Shown: positions 10,694 to 22,084 of the stretch, piece after piece
Position numbering within the stretch: position 1 is the stretch's first letter
Layout: the number at the start of each line of letters is the position of its first letter
Source: Mikania micrantha
Lineage: Eukaryota; Streptophyta; Magnoliopsida; Asterales; Asteraceae
Length of the DNA stretch: 64,000 nucleotides
Direction of reading: 5' to 3'
Assembly (NCBI GenBank): GCA_009363875.1
Contig: CM018691.1
Span: forward strand, 46,063,399-46,127,398
Position numbers and translations under genes: made by a program
Notes under the pieces: generated by a model
Told to the model about the DNA's origin: nothing
Database searches by the model: none
What the model saw: the letters and a program-made list of their open reading frames with translations, nothing else

Positions 10694-13600
10694 ATGGCTC
10701 CTGTTAGGGGGCATCGGAACGGTAAGTCAGTGGGCCCTGTCCAAGGCTCTGCTAGTGGCTTAAAAACCTGCCCTTTCAAATTTTTCCATGAATGTAAAGT
10801 TGGCAAACCGGGGTCTGTGGGTTTTTTCCGCCTACTGGAACACATGCAAAGCACCCACCTCAAGACAGAATGCCGAAGGCTATCTTTGAAGGGGGCTATC
10901 TCCAAGGACTTGGACCTTTTTTTGGATGTTGCGGAGGCTCTTAGGGCAGGGGATAAATGGTTATGTGGAAAGTGCATGGTGATGCATGCACTCAGCAGGG
11001 GATGCAAGCATGATAATGAGGTCGTGTTGTTTGCCATAAACTCGGGGGATGTTGAAGATTTCATTGTTGGCATCCGAAAACCATGTCAAGTGGTGGTTGA
11101 CACAAACCCACGTCACCCAGCAGGGCTCGGGGGTAAGGTTAACCTCCTTGAGCATGTTTTCTCCCTCCCTCTTCAGACTGTTAAAAGCATTCCCCCAAGT
11201 TGTCGGTTGTTGTTTGCTCAGGTTCTAACAGGTGCTTTGCGCAAAGTGGTAGCGTCGCTAGGATCGGTTGACAATTGGGTCCAATTGTTTTTACTTCCGT
11301 GTTGCACCTTGCGGGTGGTTAGACCATCCTCCAGACAAGAGCGGAGATCAGGGAACAGGAAATCTCTGCAGTGTAGTAACATCTTGCACGCGCTTACAGT
11401 TTGGAAAGATGGGTCTGGGTTTGATGACTTAGTCTCTTCCCTATTGGATAGCGTGGAGGAGACGGGGGCTCTTAGGGGAGAATGCAGGAGAGAGGAAGAC
11501 AAAGAAAGGGACCCTAATATTAAGCAATGTCTTCGGAAAGTCACGGATGGACATTTCACGGCTGCGGTTAAGGTCTTATGCTCTAGTGGAGTTGCCCCTC
11601 TAGGTGATTAGACCTTAAAAGCTCTTATTGATAAACACCCGATGATCCCGCCCGCATCCTCACCTTCCAACCCTTTGGCCCAACCCACTCTTGTTGTTGA
11701 TGGGGAGTGTGTGCTCAAATGTATTCGATCCTTTCCTAAAGGGACGTCTTGTGGTAGAGACGAGATGCGGGCCCAACACCTGTTAGATGTTGTTGGTAGG
11801 GAGGGCTCGGTTACTTCCTCAGGTTTGCTTGCGAGCATTACTGAAGTTTTTAACTTATGGCTTGGGGGATCCTGCCCTAAGGTGCTTGCTGAGTTTGTTG
11901 CCTCGGCCCCCCTCACTCCCTTATTGAAGCCTGATAAAGGAATTCGGTTTATTGCTGTGGGGGGTATTTGGGAAGGTTAGTTTCCAAGGTGGAGATGAAG
12001 AAGGTCGGGAAAGAAATGACCCAGTACTTGGGTGACTATCAGTTTGGGGTCGGGGTACCAAATGGAGCAGAGGCAGTGCTTCACAGTGCAAATAGGTTTC
12101 TCAACTCGTTTCATGCAGATGGTTCCTTAGCCTTGCTTACTGTGGATTTCTCCAATGCTTTCAACACGATCGACCGCACAACCTTTCTCCAAGAGGTTCA
12201 TCAGCGTTGCCCGTCAATCTATCGGTGGGTCCAATTTCTTTACGCCCAGCCTGCTAGGTTATATGTTGGTAACGAGTGTATTGGGGTTACTACCGGAGTT
12301 CAACAAGGAGATCCCTTGGGGCCCCTTCTCTTTGCCCTTGCCTTACACCCTCTTATTCTCCGGGTTCAGGACCGCTGTAAACTTCCTTTTTATGCTTGGT
12401 ATTTGGATGATGGGACAATTATTGGCAACGCCTCTGAGGTTGCTAAAGCCTTAGACATCATCACCGAGGAGGGGCCATCTCTAGGGCTTTATCTCAACAT
12501 TAAGAAAACGGAGGTTTTTTGGCCGACATGCGACGGGTGGAAAGTTCAGGATGGACTTTTCCCGAGAGGGATCGGTAGACCAGAGAAGGGGGTTAAGCTC
12601 CTTGGTGGAGCTGTTAGTCAGGATCCTAGCTTTATTGAGGAGTTGGCAGGGCGGCGGGCCTCAGGGGCAGTTGACCTCATGAAACTCTTATCATGTCTGA
12701 GGGATCCCCAATGTGAACTCCTTCTGCTAAGGTCGTGCATGGGGGTTGCTAAGTTACTTTTTGGGCTGCGGACTTGTCAACCCCATTTGATAGAGGATGT
12801 GGCATCTCGGTTTGATGATGGCCTTAGAGAGGCTATTGAAGAAATAGTAGTGGGTGGCGGCCCCTTCTTTGGTGACCTCCAGTGGCGTCTGGCATCTTTG
12901 CCTATGCGTTTAGGTGGATTGGGCCTCTTATCAGCTCAAGATGTTGGGGTTTATGCCTTTGTGGCGTCTAGAGCTCAATCTTGGGAACTACAGGATCATA
13001 TCCTTCGAAACAGTGGGGTCGTCGGGCTTGACCCGGACTATCAGGAGGCGCTCGAACGCTTAAATGTCTCTCTCCCAGACTTGGATATTGGCGGTTTCTC
13101 TAACAAGGACACCGCCCCCTCGAAGCCACAAAAAACTTTGGCGAATGCTCTGTTTAGCAAAATCGCTCAAAACCTGGGAGAAGCTTTTGATTTGTCACCC
13201 CGCCAGAAGGCGGTGTTTGAGTTCCTGAAGGGTCCCCATGCTCAGGAATTTTTAACCGTTATCCCGATTGAGGGGTTGGGACAATGCATGTCTGCAGTAG
13301 AATACAGATCCATTCTTAAATACCGGTTGATGATCCCTATGTACCCGGAAGATGAAACCTGCCCGATATGTCGTAAAGCTTGTATGGATAAATACGGGGA
13401 GCATGCAGTTCATTGTAAAGAGCTCCCTGGGTTCAAATATCGACACGACTGGGTGCAGGATGTTTTGTGGGACATCCTAAGAAGAGCTGGGATTTCTGCT
13501 AAGAAAGAGGCCCCTGTGAATTTCCTCACAGACCCTATGGAAGGGAGATCTACTCTGCGGCCAACGGATCTGCTCGTCTTTGGCTGGGTTGGGGGGAAAC

Positions 13601-13938
13601 ATGCTTGTGTAGACCTCACAGGGGTTTCCCCTTTGGTTGGTTTAAGGGAAAACGGGTTTGTGGCCGGACAAGCAGCAAGAAAGGCTGAATCAAAGAAAGT
13701 GGATAAGCACGCTAAAGCTTGTGCAGAGAACCAGCATGTCTTTGTCCCTTTTGCCTTTGATACTTGTGGCTCCCTAGCGTCAGAAACTATCCACTTCTTG
13801 ACGAGGGTTCAACGGGTCATCCACAATAATTGTTCAACCCCAAGGGGGTAGGAGTTTGTCTTTGGAAGGTTAGGATTTGCAATTCAGAAAGAGTTGGCGA
13901 CGCAACTTGTTGCCCGTCTACCTGCTGTTTTGATGTAA
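10694..13938 (+). pseudogene. Reverse transcriptase with N-terminal zinc fingers and C-terminal restriction-like endonuclease region
   Basis: This is one ancestral frame broken by only three lesions: TAG at 11609-11611, a frameshift near 11966, and TAG at 13849-13851. The third is followed by 28 more in-frame codons to TAA at 13936. The likely start is ATG 10694, since the ORF upstream of it is low-quality. The N-terminus has a C-x7-C-x15-H-x4-H motif from 10769, then CGKC...H...CKH. The RT core in 11968-13851 has motif A VDFSNAF, motif B GVQQGDPLGPLLF and motif C YLDDG (12400-12414, Leu in place of the usual Ala). The C-terminus has a CPIC...C...GEHAVHC zinc motif (13360-13416), then RPTD (13558-13569), VDLTG and K/H-rich helices, resembling the PD-(D/E)XK endonuclease of R2-like non-LTR elements. 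Base composition is much more GC-rich than the flanks. Exact family placement is inferred. Confidence 0.82.
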
Positions 13939-13989
13939 CTTGTCAAGTTTTATATATAATTATTCACTATTTATAATCCAAAAAAAAAA
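13939..13989 (+). other. Short 3' UTR and poly(A) tail of the RT element
   Basis: About 40 nt after the terminal TAA there is an A tract at 13979-13989 ('ccaaaaaaaaaatt'). This is consistent with target-primed reverse transcription. I could not identify a matching target duplication upstream. Confidence 0.5.
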
Positions 13990-16184
13990 TTAAATTCGTA
14001 TTTGCTTAACGGCAGTTCTATTCTAGATCAGAAAGTTTCTGTCATCATCTTCATCTATGCATTTGAAGAAATATATTTTTTGAGGCTTGCATCATTTATT
14101 TCTAACTTATTTTAGACATTCATATATCTTACACTAGTTTTTTTGTTTGTCATTAAATTTGTATTTTCTTTTTTAATTCTATTAATATATTACAGAAATA
14201 TGTATATGTTTGTATAACAATACTCACTTAACACTACTAGTTAGTTATGTTAGTTTGAGTAGCTATTGTATTGACACTTTTCGTTAGTTGTCCATCAAAA
14301 CTATGGCTATAAATAACCTTGTACTTTATCATTGTATGTATGAAAATAAGAAAGTATGTTTATCGTGTATAATTGATGACCGGGCGATTTTTCTAATACT
14401 TGATCCATATAACTCAGTGTTTTTACAAGCAAACTATGTGAATTAAGCTACTTTGATTGTTATTTATTTGCGTGTGTAAACGTATCAATGACTAGTTACA
14501 AGAACAATTGGGGGGGTTTGGGAAGAAGTTCGCTACTTGATAGTGGAAGATCGTGAAAAACTGGACAAAATCTGAATAGCTGCTGGCTGGGCGTATGGCA
14601 ACGTAGACACAATTTTGCACTAATTATTTTGTGATCTTCTTTAAGTTAGTTTGATTTCAATTAAACCGAGGTTTGGGACTGAAATTTTGCATTCTATTAA
14701 GTTAAGTTTAATTCAATTTTTCGGATATTTGTCTAAATAATCAAATTTTGTTGAAAGCATTGAGTGATATTCATCAATTTGGGTTCTATCATATCTTTAA
14801 CAATTTGAATGCTAATTGTGTTTTGCAAAGCTAGGTTGATCTCTAATTGGCAAGTTTATCAAGGAAGTGTGTTCCTACCAAATGCAATGGATCTCTCTAC
14901 CTCATCTTTATATAACCATTAAAAGCATTTCAAATAAGCACATATATATCCTATTGAAAATATCATCTATATAATGTATTAACTGCATAAATAAAATTAG
15001 AATTAATGGAAGATTAAAAGTATGAAAACATGGATCATATGAGTCTTGGTGTTTGTGCAGATCGGAGCTACATGAACAAAATCCTTCTCCGTGGAGGATT
15101 ACATGATGTGAAATCAATCAAAGAAAACACTAATAATGAGAAATGTAATTGATAACCATGAAGCTATTAAGAAAGTGATGATACAAAATTTCCCATCATA
15201 TACCTTTGAACCATGGGTGTGCCTGTAAATATCAAAACAACACATTAAAATTTAGGTTTTAGATATTAAAAACATAATTAAACCACACATCACCTTTAAT
15301 TTAATTTGGGTTCGTGCCTTTTCTCTTCAGTTATACTTCATTGCAAAGAAGTATCAGGAGATAATTTAATTTGTCTCTTCAGAATAATTTAAATATATTG
15401 CAAAAAATGGAATTTTATAAATAGAAAATAACAATAAAGACTAGTGCACTATGGTAAAAAAAAAAACAATTGTGTTAAGTGAATGATTTGACATGTGAAT
15501 ATAATCCGATTAAAGGGTGGGTTACCAGAATTATCTCACACATGATAGCCTCAAGAGGCCACGTAAGATCGTTCATGTCGTAAGCTTTGGCATGTGAATA
15601 TTATCCATTAAAACCATACCTAGAAATTTTGGAATTTTCTTTTCAAATTTAATTGAGTTCTTTGAGTACTCGAACTTTCTACTGACTTGTTGGTGAATCA
15701 TTTAATTTATTAGTGTTTTCTTATCAAATTTAATTGAGTTTGATGTTTAGATTGATTTCAAAAATAGTCATTTACTAACTTTGAGTTCAGGTTAATAATT
15801 ACTTATTTCGGTTCAAGTCAAGTTTAATCAGGCTCGATAAAAAACGATACCCCTAGTTCTACTAGTGTTTTAGAGACACCTCTGATGAAGTATAACTGAA
15901 TCCACACATGGGTATGATCAACGGATAACAGTATCCCCCGTTGGTCATCTTTAGTAGCACTAATTATTTTTATTTTTCCATTCCTCTTTTCACAAACATC
16001 TATGTATTGAATCCAACATATCTTTCATAACACACATTTTCAAGAACAAATCCAAGCTACTCCAGAGTTGATTGTAAATAGTGACGGACAGTGACGGAGC
16101 TTGACTATATCGGAAGGGGGCCGAAAACTTTCGTGATCCAAGAATTTTTTTTTTGCAATCGGTATGTCTCGGTTAGTTGGGTTA
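13990..16184. other. AT-rich intergenic DNA, possible decayed copia LTR near 14170-14400
   Basis: There is no coding sequence. At 14300-14360 'ctataaataaccttg...tcattgtatg...aaaataag' looks like the R/U5 part of a copia LTR, but I could not find LTR edges. At about 15850 a 'cgatacccctag' end resembles an hAT-type terminus without a partner. Confidence 0.3.
16180..16184. repeat. Target site duplication GGTTA (left)
   Basis: Identical to 19663-19667. Five bases is the length made by Ty3/gypsy integrases. Confidence 0.85.
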
Positions 16185-16922
16185 TGTCACACCCCCAAAT
16201 TTCCACTTGTGGCAAATGTCCACGTGGATGTGACGTGTCCAGAATCACAGCTCAAGGTCATATAGAACGACTCTATATGCGTTTACAATCCAAGTTTGAC
16301 ACATACACTCATAAAATAGTTTGCAGCGGAATAAAAGTTATTATATCATATTGCAGCGGAAAAATCAAATGTTTGACAAAATGCAGCGGAAATGTAAGTA
16401 GTTCAACACAACATTGTTTAGCAGAATGAAAGTAAATTGTTTTCGAAATGACAAGACAGAATGCATGTAAGTTCATAATGCTTGTTCCTTAAATTGTGCA
16501 TTCCTGTCCTCCTGCTAGCCACGCTAAGTACCTGAGAATACAAGTTATAAAAGTGTCAACACAATGGTTGGTGAGTTCACAGGTTTTGATATACATATAG
16601 TAATAAAAGTGTGTCATGTTGTTTATCAAATGTTAGTACCGAGCCCTAGGCCCAAAGTGTCAGTGCGTCACTACCGAACTAGACTTGTTTGTCTTTGCCT
16701 CCGCTATGCCTCGTATGCATAGCAAGTTAGGTCAGAATTTGCACGGGTTATGACATCCAGTCAACATAGTGCCCCGTGGGGTTAGTCATTCCCTAATGGA
16801 TCCATCCAAATCTACCACGTTGTTCGTACATTAACGGTAAGACTTTCTGAAGGCTTGTTACGAGTTCAACACTTAATGTTTTTCCAATAAACCAACATAC
16901 ACAAAATGTTTGTACAATAATA

Positions 16923-17596
16923 TAGGGATGAGATTTTTGTACCAAATACCGGTACTGTATCGGTTTCGTACCGAACCGATACCGTACCGGTAGATTCGGT
17001 ACCGGTAACGGTACTTCATTTTCTCAAGTTTCGGTATCGGTACTAACCGGTATCGGTACCCGTAAAATACCGAAAATTCCAGAAACGGTACCGGTACCGG
17101 AATATAGATATTTTTTTGTTTTGAATTTGATTATTTAGTAATCTAGTATAGTTTAAAAAATATTTACCATGATGCGTTAAAACCTAATTAATATTTTAAA
17201 TATTAAATATAAAAAAATACTATAGAAATCCAAAAGACGATATGTTCAAATATTATACTCCGTAGTTTGTAATTCTTCGTTTGTGAACTTGATTTTTTTT
17301 ATAATGTATTCATATGATACATTCATATGCATAGATTTTTCTTATAATTATGGCATAATAACATCTATAATTTCAAGACTAAAATTTTTCATCTTCATCT
17401 CAACAAAAAATTGAGAAAACGGTACAAAACCGGTAAAGTACCGAAAATACCGGTACCGGTACCGATACCGAACCGGTACCGTACCTAATGTTTAGGTACC
17501 GGTATCGGTACCCATTTTTCAAGAATTTCGGTACCGGTATTTTCGGTATCGGTACCGGTACGGTACGGTACCGGTATGGTACCGATCTCATCCCTA
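16923..17596. mobile_element. Non-autonomous DNA element with GGTACCGG arrays, nested in the solo LTR
   Basis: Perfect 12-bp inverted termini TAGGGATGAGAT / ATCTCATCCCTA bound 674 bp. Both subterminal regions (about 16940-17110 and 17420-17585) are packed with GGTACCGGT/ACCGATACCG motifs in both orientations, around an AT-rich core with no ORF. I found no 8-bp target duplication. The symmetrical TA at the ends could be a 2-bp one. hAT-type and Tc1/mariner-type origins both remain possible. The Tyr/Arg-rich frame on the minus strand is a by-product of the array. Confidence 0.68.
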
Positions 17597-17702
17597 CGTG
17601 CTAGTGTTCGTGTTAGTGCTCGTTTTCGTGTCCAACAACCCTTGGTTGTTCATGCTTGTCCGTGTCGGTCCATCGTGACCATGTTTGCTCGTGTTGGTCC
17701 AC

Positions 17703-17750
17703 ATTGACCGTGTTTGACCGTGTTTGACCATGTTTGACCAAAGTTGACCG
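17703..17750 (+). promoter_or_regulatory. Cluster of TTGACC (W-box-like) motifs in the solo LTR
   Basis: Five TTGACC copies occur in about 48 bp. TTGAC(C/T) is the core bound by WRKY factors. Function is inferred only from the motif density. Confidence 0.35.
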
Positions 17751-19157
17751 TGTCAAGTCAATGACCCGTTGGTGAACCGTGTGACAGTTTGTGAATCGTG
17801 TAGCAATCGTGTAAGTATTTGTCGTGTGCAAAACGCGTAAATCGCGTCTATGGACAACTTACTATTTATAGTAAGTTTCCATTTATGGAAAGTTCACAAG
17901 CATATCGGTTTTATAATTCTAGCATGTTCAATAGTCCTACGTGATCATGTTAACACATAGCACATCATCATACAAAGTCACATAAGTCGTTTATAACATG
18001 TTTGCACATAAAAGTTTCCTAAAATGGAAAGTTTCCATTTATTGCATACGTGACATCGGAAACCATCTAATTTAGTGTCTAGGCATCATGTTATAACATA
18101 TGAGATCATTTAGCATGCTCGAATCATTCAACATATTCCTAAGTCGTTTTTTGTAACAATAAAGTTACTAAATATAGTAACTTTCTAGTTTTGCATAAAA
18201 TAACCATTTTAACATTTCTAAACCAATTTTCATATCACCAAACATCACAATCTATCTTCTAACAACATTTAATCATGTCAACATAACCAAATTCATCATC
18301 TATCAACATCTTGACCAAAAAGTTACTAAAAATAGTAATAACACTAAATATGACCATAAACATTATCAAGATCACATTCTTAGGTTTCTAATCATCGTAA
18401 TATCATCCAAATAGCAATCCCCCATACATGCATGTTCATCGTATACACCAAATCATCAACTTGTAACTAAAAAGTTACTAAAAATAGTAAGTTTGCCTCA
18501 AAATCACATTTTAACCATCATAATCACAATCTAATCTTGCAAGGACACTTATACATTATCATGAATCATTTCAACATCAACAAAACTATCTAAAATGCCT
18601 TAGATCATACATGCATGGCAATATCTCAACACTTTATGAACAAAACATGGAATCTATACATACACAACATCTTGTATCATCATAAGATGCATTCTAATCA
18701 TCCTAGATCATCATAAAACACATCTAAATCAACAAACCCAGAAGATAAATTTGTGCATGTGCACTATAGGTGCTTGCATGTGTGATTCATGTATTGCATG
18801 TGTGTAGAAGTGAGAATAGTGCATTTTAAACTACAAGGAGCATTGAACTACCTTCCCAAGCTCTTTAGATCATTGAGATGATGCTCTAGCAGCTCTATAA
18901 CCTTCTGGTTCGTTGGATTCGACAGAAATCAAGAAGGTGGTGGTGATGGATGCTCCTTAGAGGTCTTCTTTCAATGGTCTCAAGCTTCCAAGGGGTGTAA
19001 AAATGGCTTCCAATGGAGGGGAGGGGTTGTAACAGAGGATTGAGGTTGAAGATGGTCGAGAGGTTGAGTATGAATTCGGGTATAATGAGTGAAAGGAGTA
19101 GTGTAGGCAAAATGATGATCTTGGGATCTTAAAAAGCTGTTTTGCGACTCTGGCGCC

Positions 19158-19287
19158 CCAGGCGTATCGCCTGGCGTGGGTGGGTTACTTCCATCGTTAC
19201 GCGCGGATGGGCAGGCATGCGAGGCGCCTCCTGTGTCCCGCGCGCATCGCCTGTCGTGGGTGTCTCGGGGCTGGCGTACCGCCTGGC
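19158..19287 (-). promoter_or_regulatory. GC-rich palindromic block in the solo LTR
   Basis: It contains, in order, 'caggcgtatcgcctgg', 'gttacgcgcgg', 'gcgcatcgcctg' and 'ctggcgtaccgcctgg'. The same order of similar motifs is seen at 3600-3725 in the Athila-type LTR. In minus orientation it lies just upstream of a TATA-like 'CTTTTTAAGATCC'. Confidence 0.55.
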
Positions 19288-19662
19288 CTAAATGTCAAGC
19301 CCAATAAGTCTATTTTGTTGTTCTGGCCCATTCTTGCTCGTTTCTCGACTGTAGGACGTCATTCGAGCGTCGTTTTGACTCTATTGGTCAATTATTATCC
19401 ATAACTGACTTGTGAAGTGTTTCGTGAAGTTTCGAGTGTTGTGCTACACAATGTGTTAGACGTTCACCAACGTTCGCGTGTTTTGACACGTGTGTGCTGT
19501 TTGTCGATAATCCCACGAATTATCTAATCATATGTCAGTGTTCGTACTGTCGTGCCACGTGTCACACTAAATTAATCTTATTCTAGTGCCACGTGTACAT
19601 AAAGTATTTAAATAAACATTTAAATAAATAATAAGCTGACCTGGAAATTACGGGGTGTCACA

Positions 19663-19667
19663 GGTTA
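19663..19667. repeat. Target site duplication GGTTA (right)
   Basis: Identical to 16180-16184. Confidence 0.85.
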
Positions 19668-20749
19668 AATTTTCGGATTAGCGATTCGGGTCAAGTTGGG
19701 TCAAACAATAAACATTAAAATGTCTAATAATTATCATTATGCGTAAAAAATTAAAAGAGCGAGTACCTTAAACGCTTATCTTGATTTGTAGCATCTCATT
19801 CTTCTTCAATAACCTTTCTTTTGAAAAACGAATCAATTGTTTTCATCTTTCCCATGATACATTGATTCAAACTAAAACGTAAAACCTAAATGTCTAAACA
19901 AACAAAATAATAACAATTAATACCAATTAACATACCAATTCTAAATCATCACAAATAAATTCACTAGGGGCATCAAATATTAGATACAAAATTATACCTA
20001 ATTACCTAAATGGCATACAAATCAATTGATCGAGAAAAAAAACATTAGTTGAAAACTGATCAAGAGTTCGAGATTCACGAAATCAACTGATCCATAGCAG
20101 AATAAATCACCGGTTGTTTGGTCGGAACTCGAAAGTAGGTAGGGGATAATGGGAAGACGGGAAATGGAAGGGGGAAAGGGATGAGAATTCAATTTGAGAG
20201 AATTAGGGCTGGAACTTGGAAGAGTATTTTAGGGAATAAGTATTAAGGAAAATTAGAAAAGAAAGGGGTAATTTGTGAGAAATGAGATAAGAAGAATGAA
20301 AGCGAGGGAAATGGGGTAAACAAATGAGAGGGATGAAATGCATATTTTTTAAAATGTGTTTGGTTTAAGAAAAGTTTTAGAGAGTGGGTGAAACCAGTAT
20401 TTTGAAAAAAATTGTCTTACGGTCCGAAAATTAACATTACTGGTGAAAAAAGAGGGAGACGGTCGCCCCTCCCGATCCTTCATATGCTTCGTCCCTGATT
20501 GTAAATACATGTTTTCTAGAAGCCATAAGAGCTTGAGTATACTAAAATTTTTGCTTACTAACAACCCGTATTATTTCAAAAAGTTTGGTTTTCCCTCTCT
20601 TTTTTTTATTTTTCTTTCAAAATAAAGATTTTTAAAGATAGACTATTGAATATGTCAAACATGATAAAAATACATACTTATGTTTACAACTTACTAGATC
20701 CATTTAATTAAAAGAATGAAAAATGTATATTAGCGCATATATATATATA
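19668..20749. other. AT-rich intergenic DNA with a dispersed repeat fragment
   Basis: There is no coding sequence. The stretch at about 20400-20570 ('gaaaattaacatta...ggtcgcccctccc') resembles sequence near 61150-61300 in the opposite orientation, so it is probably a remnant of a common repeat. Confidence 0.35.
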
Positions 20750-22018
20750 GGGAAGGGTATAAAAAATAACCCTTATCTTTTCCTACAACTACATAACCCA
20801 TTTCAACCAACCATAAATTTACACATAAGCTTTTCATTAAAATATTAAAAAGGGCATCCTAGTCATTTTACCTTTATAAGTTTTCCCCCCCATCTTTTTT
20901 AAACATTAATAACTTTTTTATAATATATTATTTTTTTAAAAAAATTGCACCATTATATTCGTCTCATTTTTCTCTTTAATTCCGTTATAGGCTCGACTAA
21001 TTTTTTTTTACTTTTTTTAGATATCCTATATTTACATCATTGTAACGAACTTAAATATAACAAATTTAATTGAAACTTTTTTAAAAATGATAAATTACAG
21101 TGATGTAATTTACATTGACCTAAAATTTGGTTTCGGTTTTTTCGGTTAATTTGGTTCCGGTTCGGTTTTTTTGGTTAATTCGGTTTCGGTTCGGGTTTTC
21201 TTTTGGCTTTTTGCTCATCCCTAATTTGTAACGAGCCTAAATACAACAAATTAGTTTGAATTGTTTTCGAACAATGATAAATTACATCACTATAGTTATC
21301 ATTGTTAGAGAAAAAAAAATCAAAATAATGTGTTATATTACATCGCTGTAATTTATCATTGTAATTATCATTGTTAGAGAAAAAGTAAAATAATGTGTTA
21401 TATTAATTACATCACTGTAATTTATCGTTGTTAGAAAAAAATTTAAAATAATGTGTTATATTTATGCTCGTTATATCGATGTTAATAATGGACAATGAGA
21501 AAAAAAATTAAAAAAAACTAGTCAACATTATAACGGGAATTAAAGAGAAAATTACATCACTGTAAATAATGTGTTACGTCACCGTTAATTATGTCATTGT
21601 AAATTATTTCATTTTGTGTTACATTATTTCATTTTATGTTACATTACTGTAATTTACCATTGTTAGAAAGAATTTCTAATTAATTTGCTATCGTTAAGCT
21701 CGTTACAATGATGTAAATACATGACATCAAAAAAATAAAAAAAAAACTAATCGAGACTATAACGAAATTAAAGAGAAAAATGAGACGAGTATAATGGTGC
21801 AATTTTTAAAAAAAAAAATAATATAGTATAAAAAAGTTATGAATGTTTAAAAAAAAGGGGTAAACTTTATATAAATAACAAATGTCCTAAATGCCCTTCA
21901 TACTAAAGACAAAAGAATTAACACGTGGCACGATCCTATACATTTCACTTTTTCAAGTAACCATTGGATGATGGTTAATGGGTTGTAACAAAAGATGAGG
22001 GTTATCAAAAATTCCATG

Positions 22019-22021
<3 letters not shown>
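20750..22021. mobile_element. Long inverted-repeat DNA element, copy 1
   Basis: The left end 'gggaagggtataaaaaataaccc' is roughly complementary to the right end 'gggttatcaaaaattccatgccc'. The outer arms, several hundred bp, are imperfect inverted repeats, including 'attgcaccattatattcgtc' and its complement near 21790. The interior contains repeated 'attacatcactgtaattta' units and a CGGTTTCGGTT stretch ending 'gctcatccctaa'. There is no transposase. It lies directly in (TA)n on both sides. A near-identical copy is at 52194-53488. Confidence 0.75.

Positions 22022-22083
<62 letters not shown>
22022..22083. repeat. (TA)n microsatellite
   Basis: An almost pure TA tract separates two inverted-repeat elements. 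Confidence 0.9.

Positions 22084-22084
<1 letters not shown>

Larger units (their letters stand above)
16185..19662 (-). mobile_element. Solo LTR of a Ty3/gypsy-like element (3478 bp, TSD GGTTA)
   Basis: The element starts TGTCACACCCC at 16185 and ends GGGGTGTCACA at 19662. Identical 5-bp flanks GGTTA lie at 16180-16184 and 19663-19667. No internal coding region, PBS or polypurine tract lies between the ends, so it is a recombined solo LTR. The orientation is inferred as minus from the plus-strand start TGTCACACCCC, which it shares with the minus-strand Tekay LTRs. It carries a GC-rich hairpin block (19158-19287), a TTGACC cluster (17703-17750), 'gttactaaaaatagtaa' repeats (about 18165-18500) and a nested element at 16923-17596. 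Confidence 0.88.

Noticed and set aside
17400..17591. Tyr/Arg/Pro-rich minus-strand open frame
   Set aside because: It is the translation of the GGTACCGG array of a non-autonomous DNA element.
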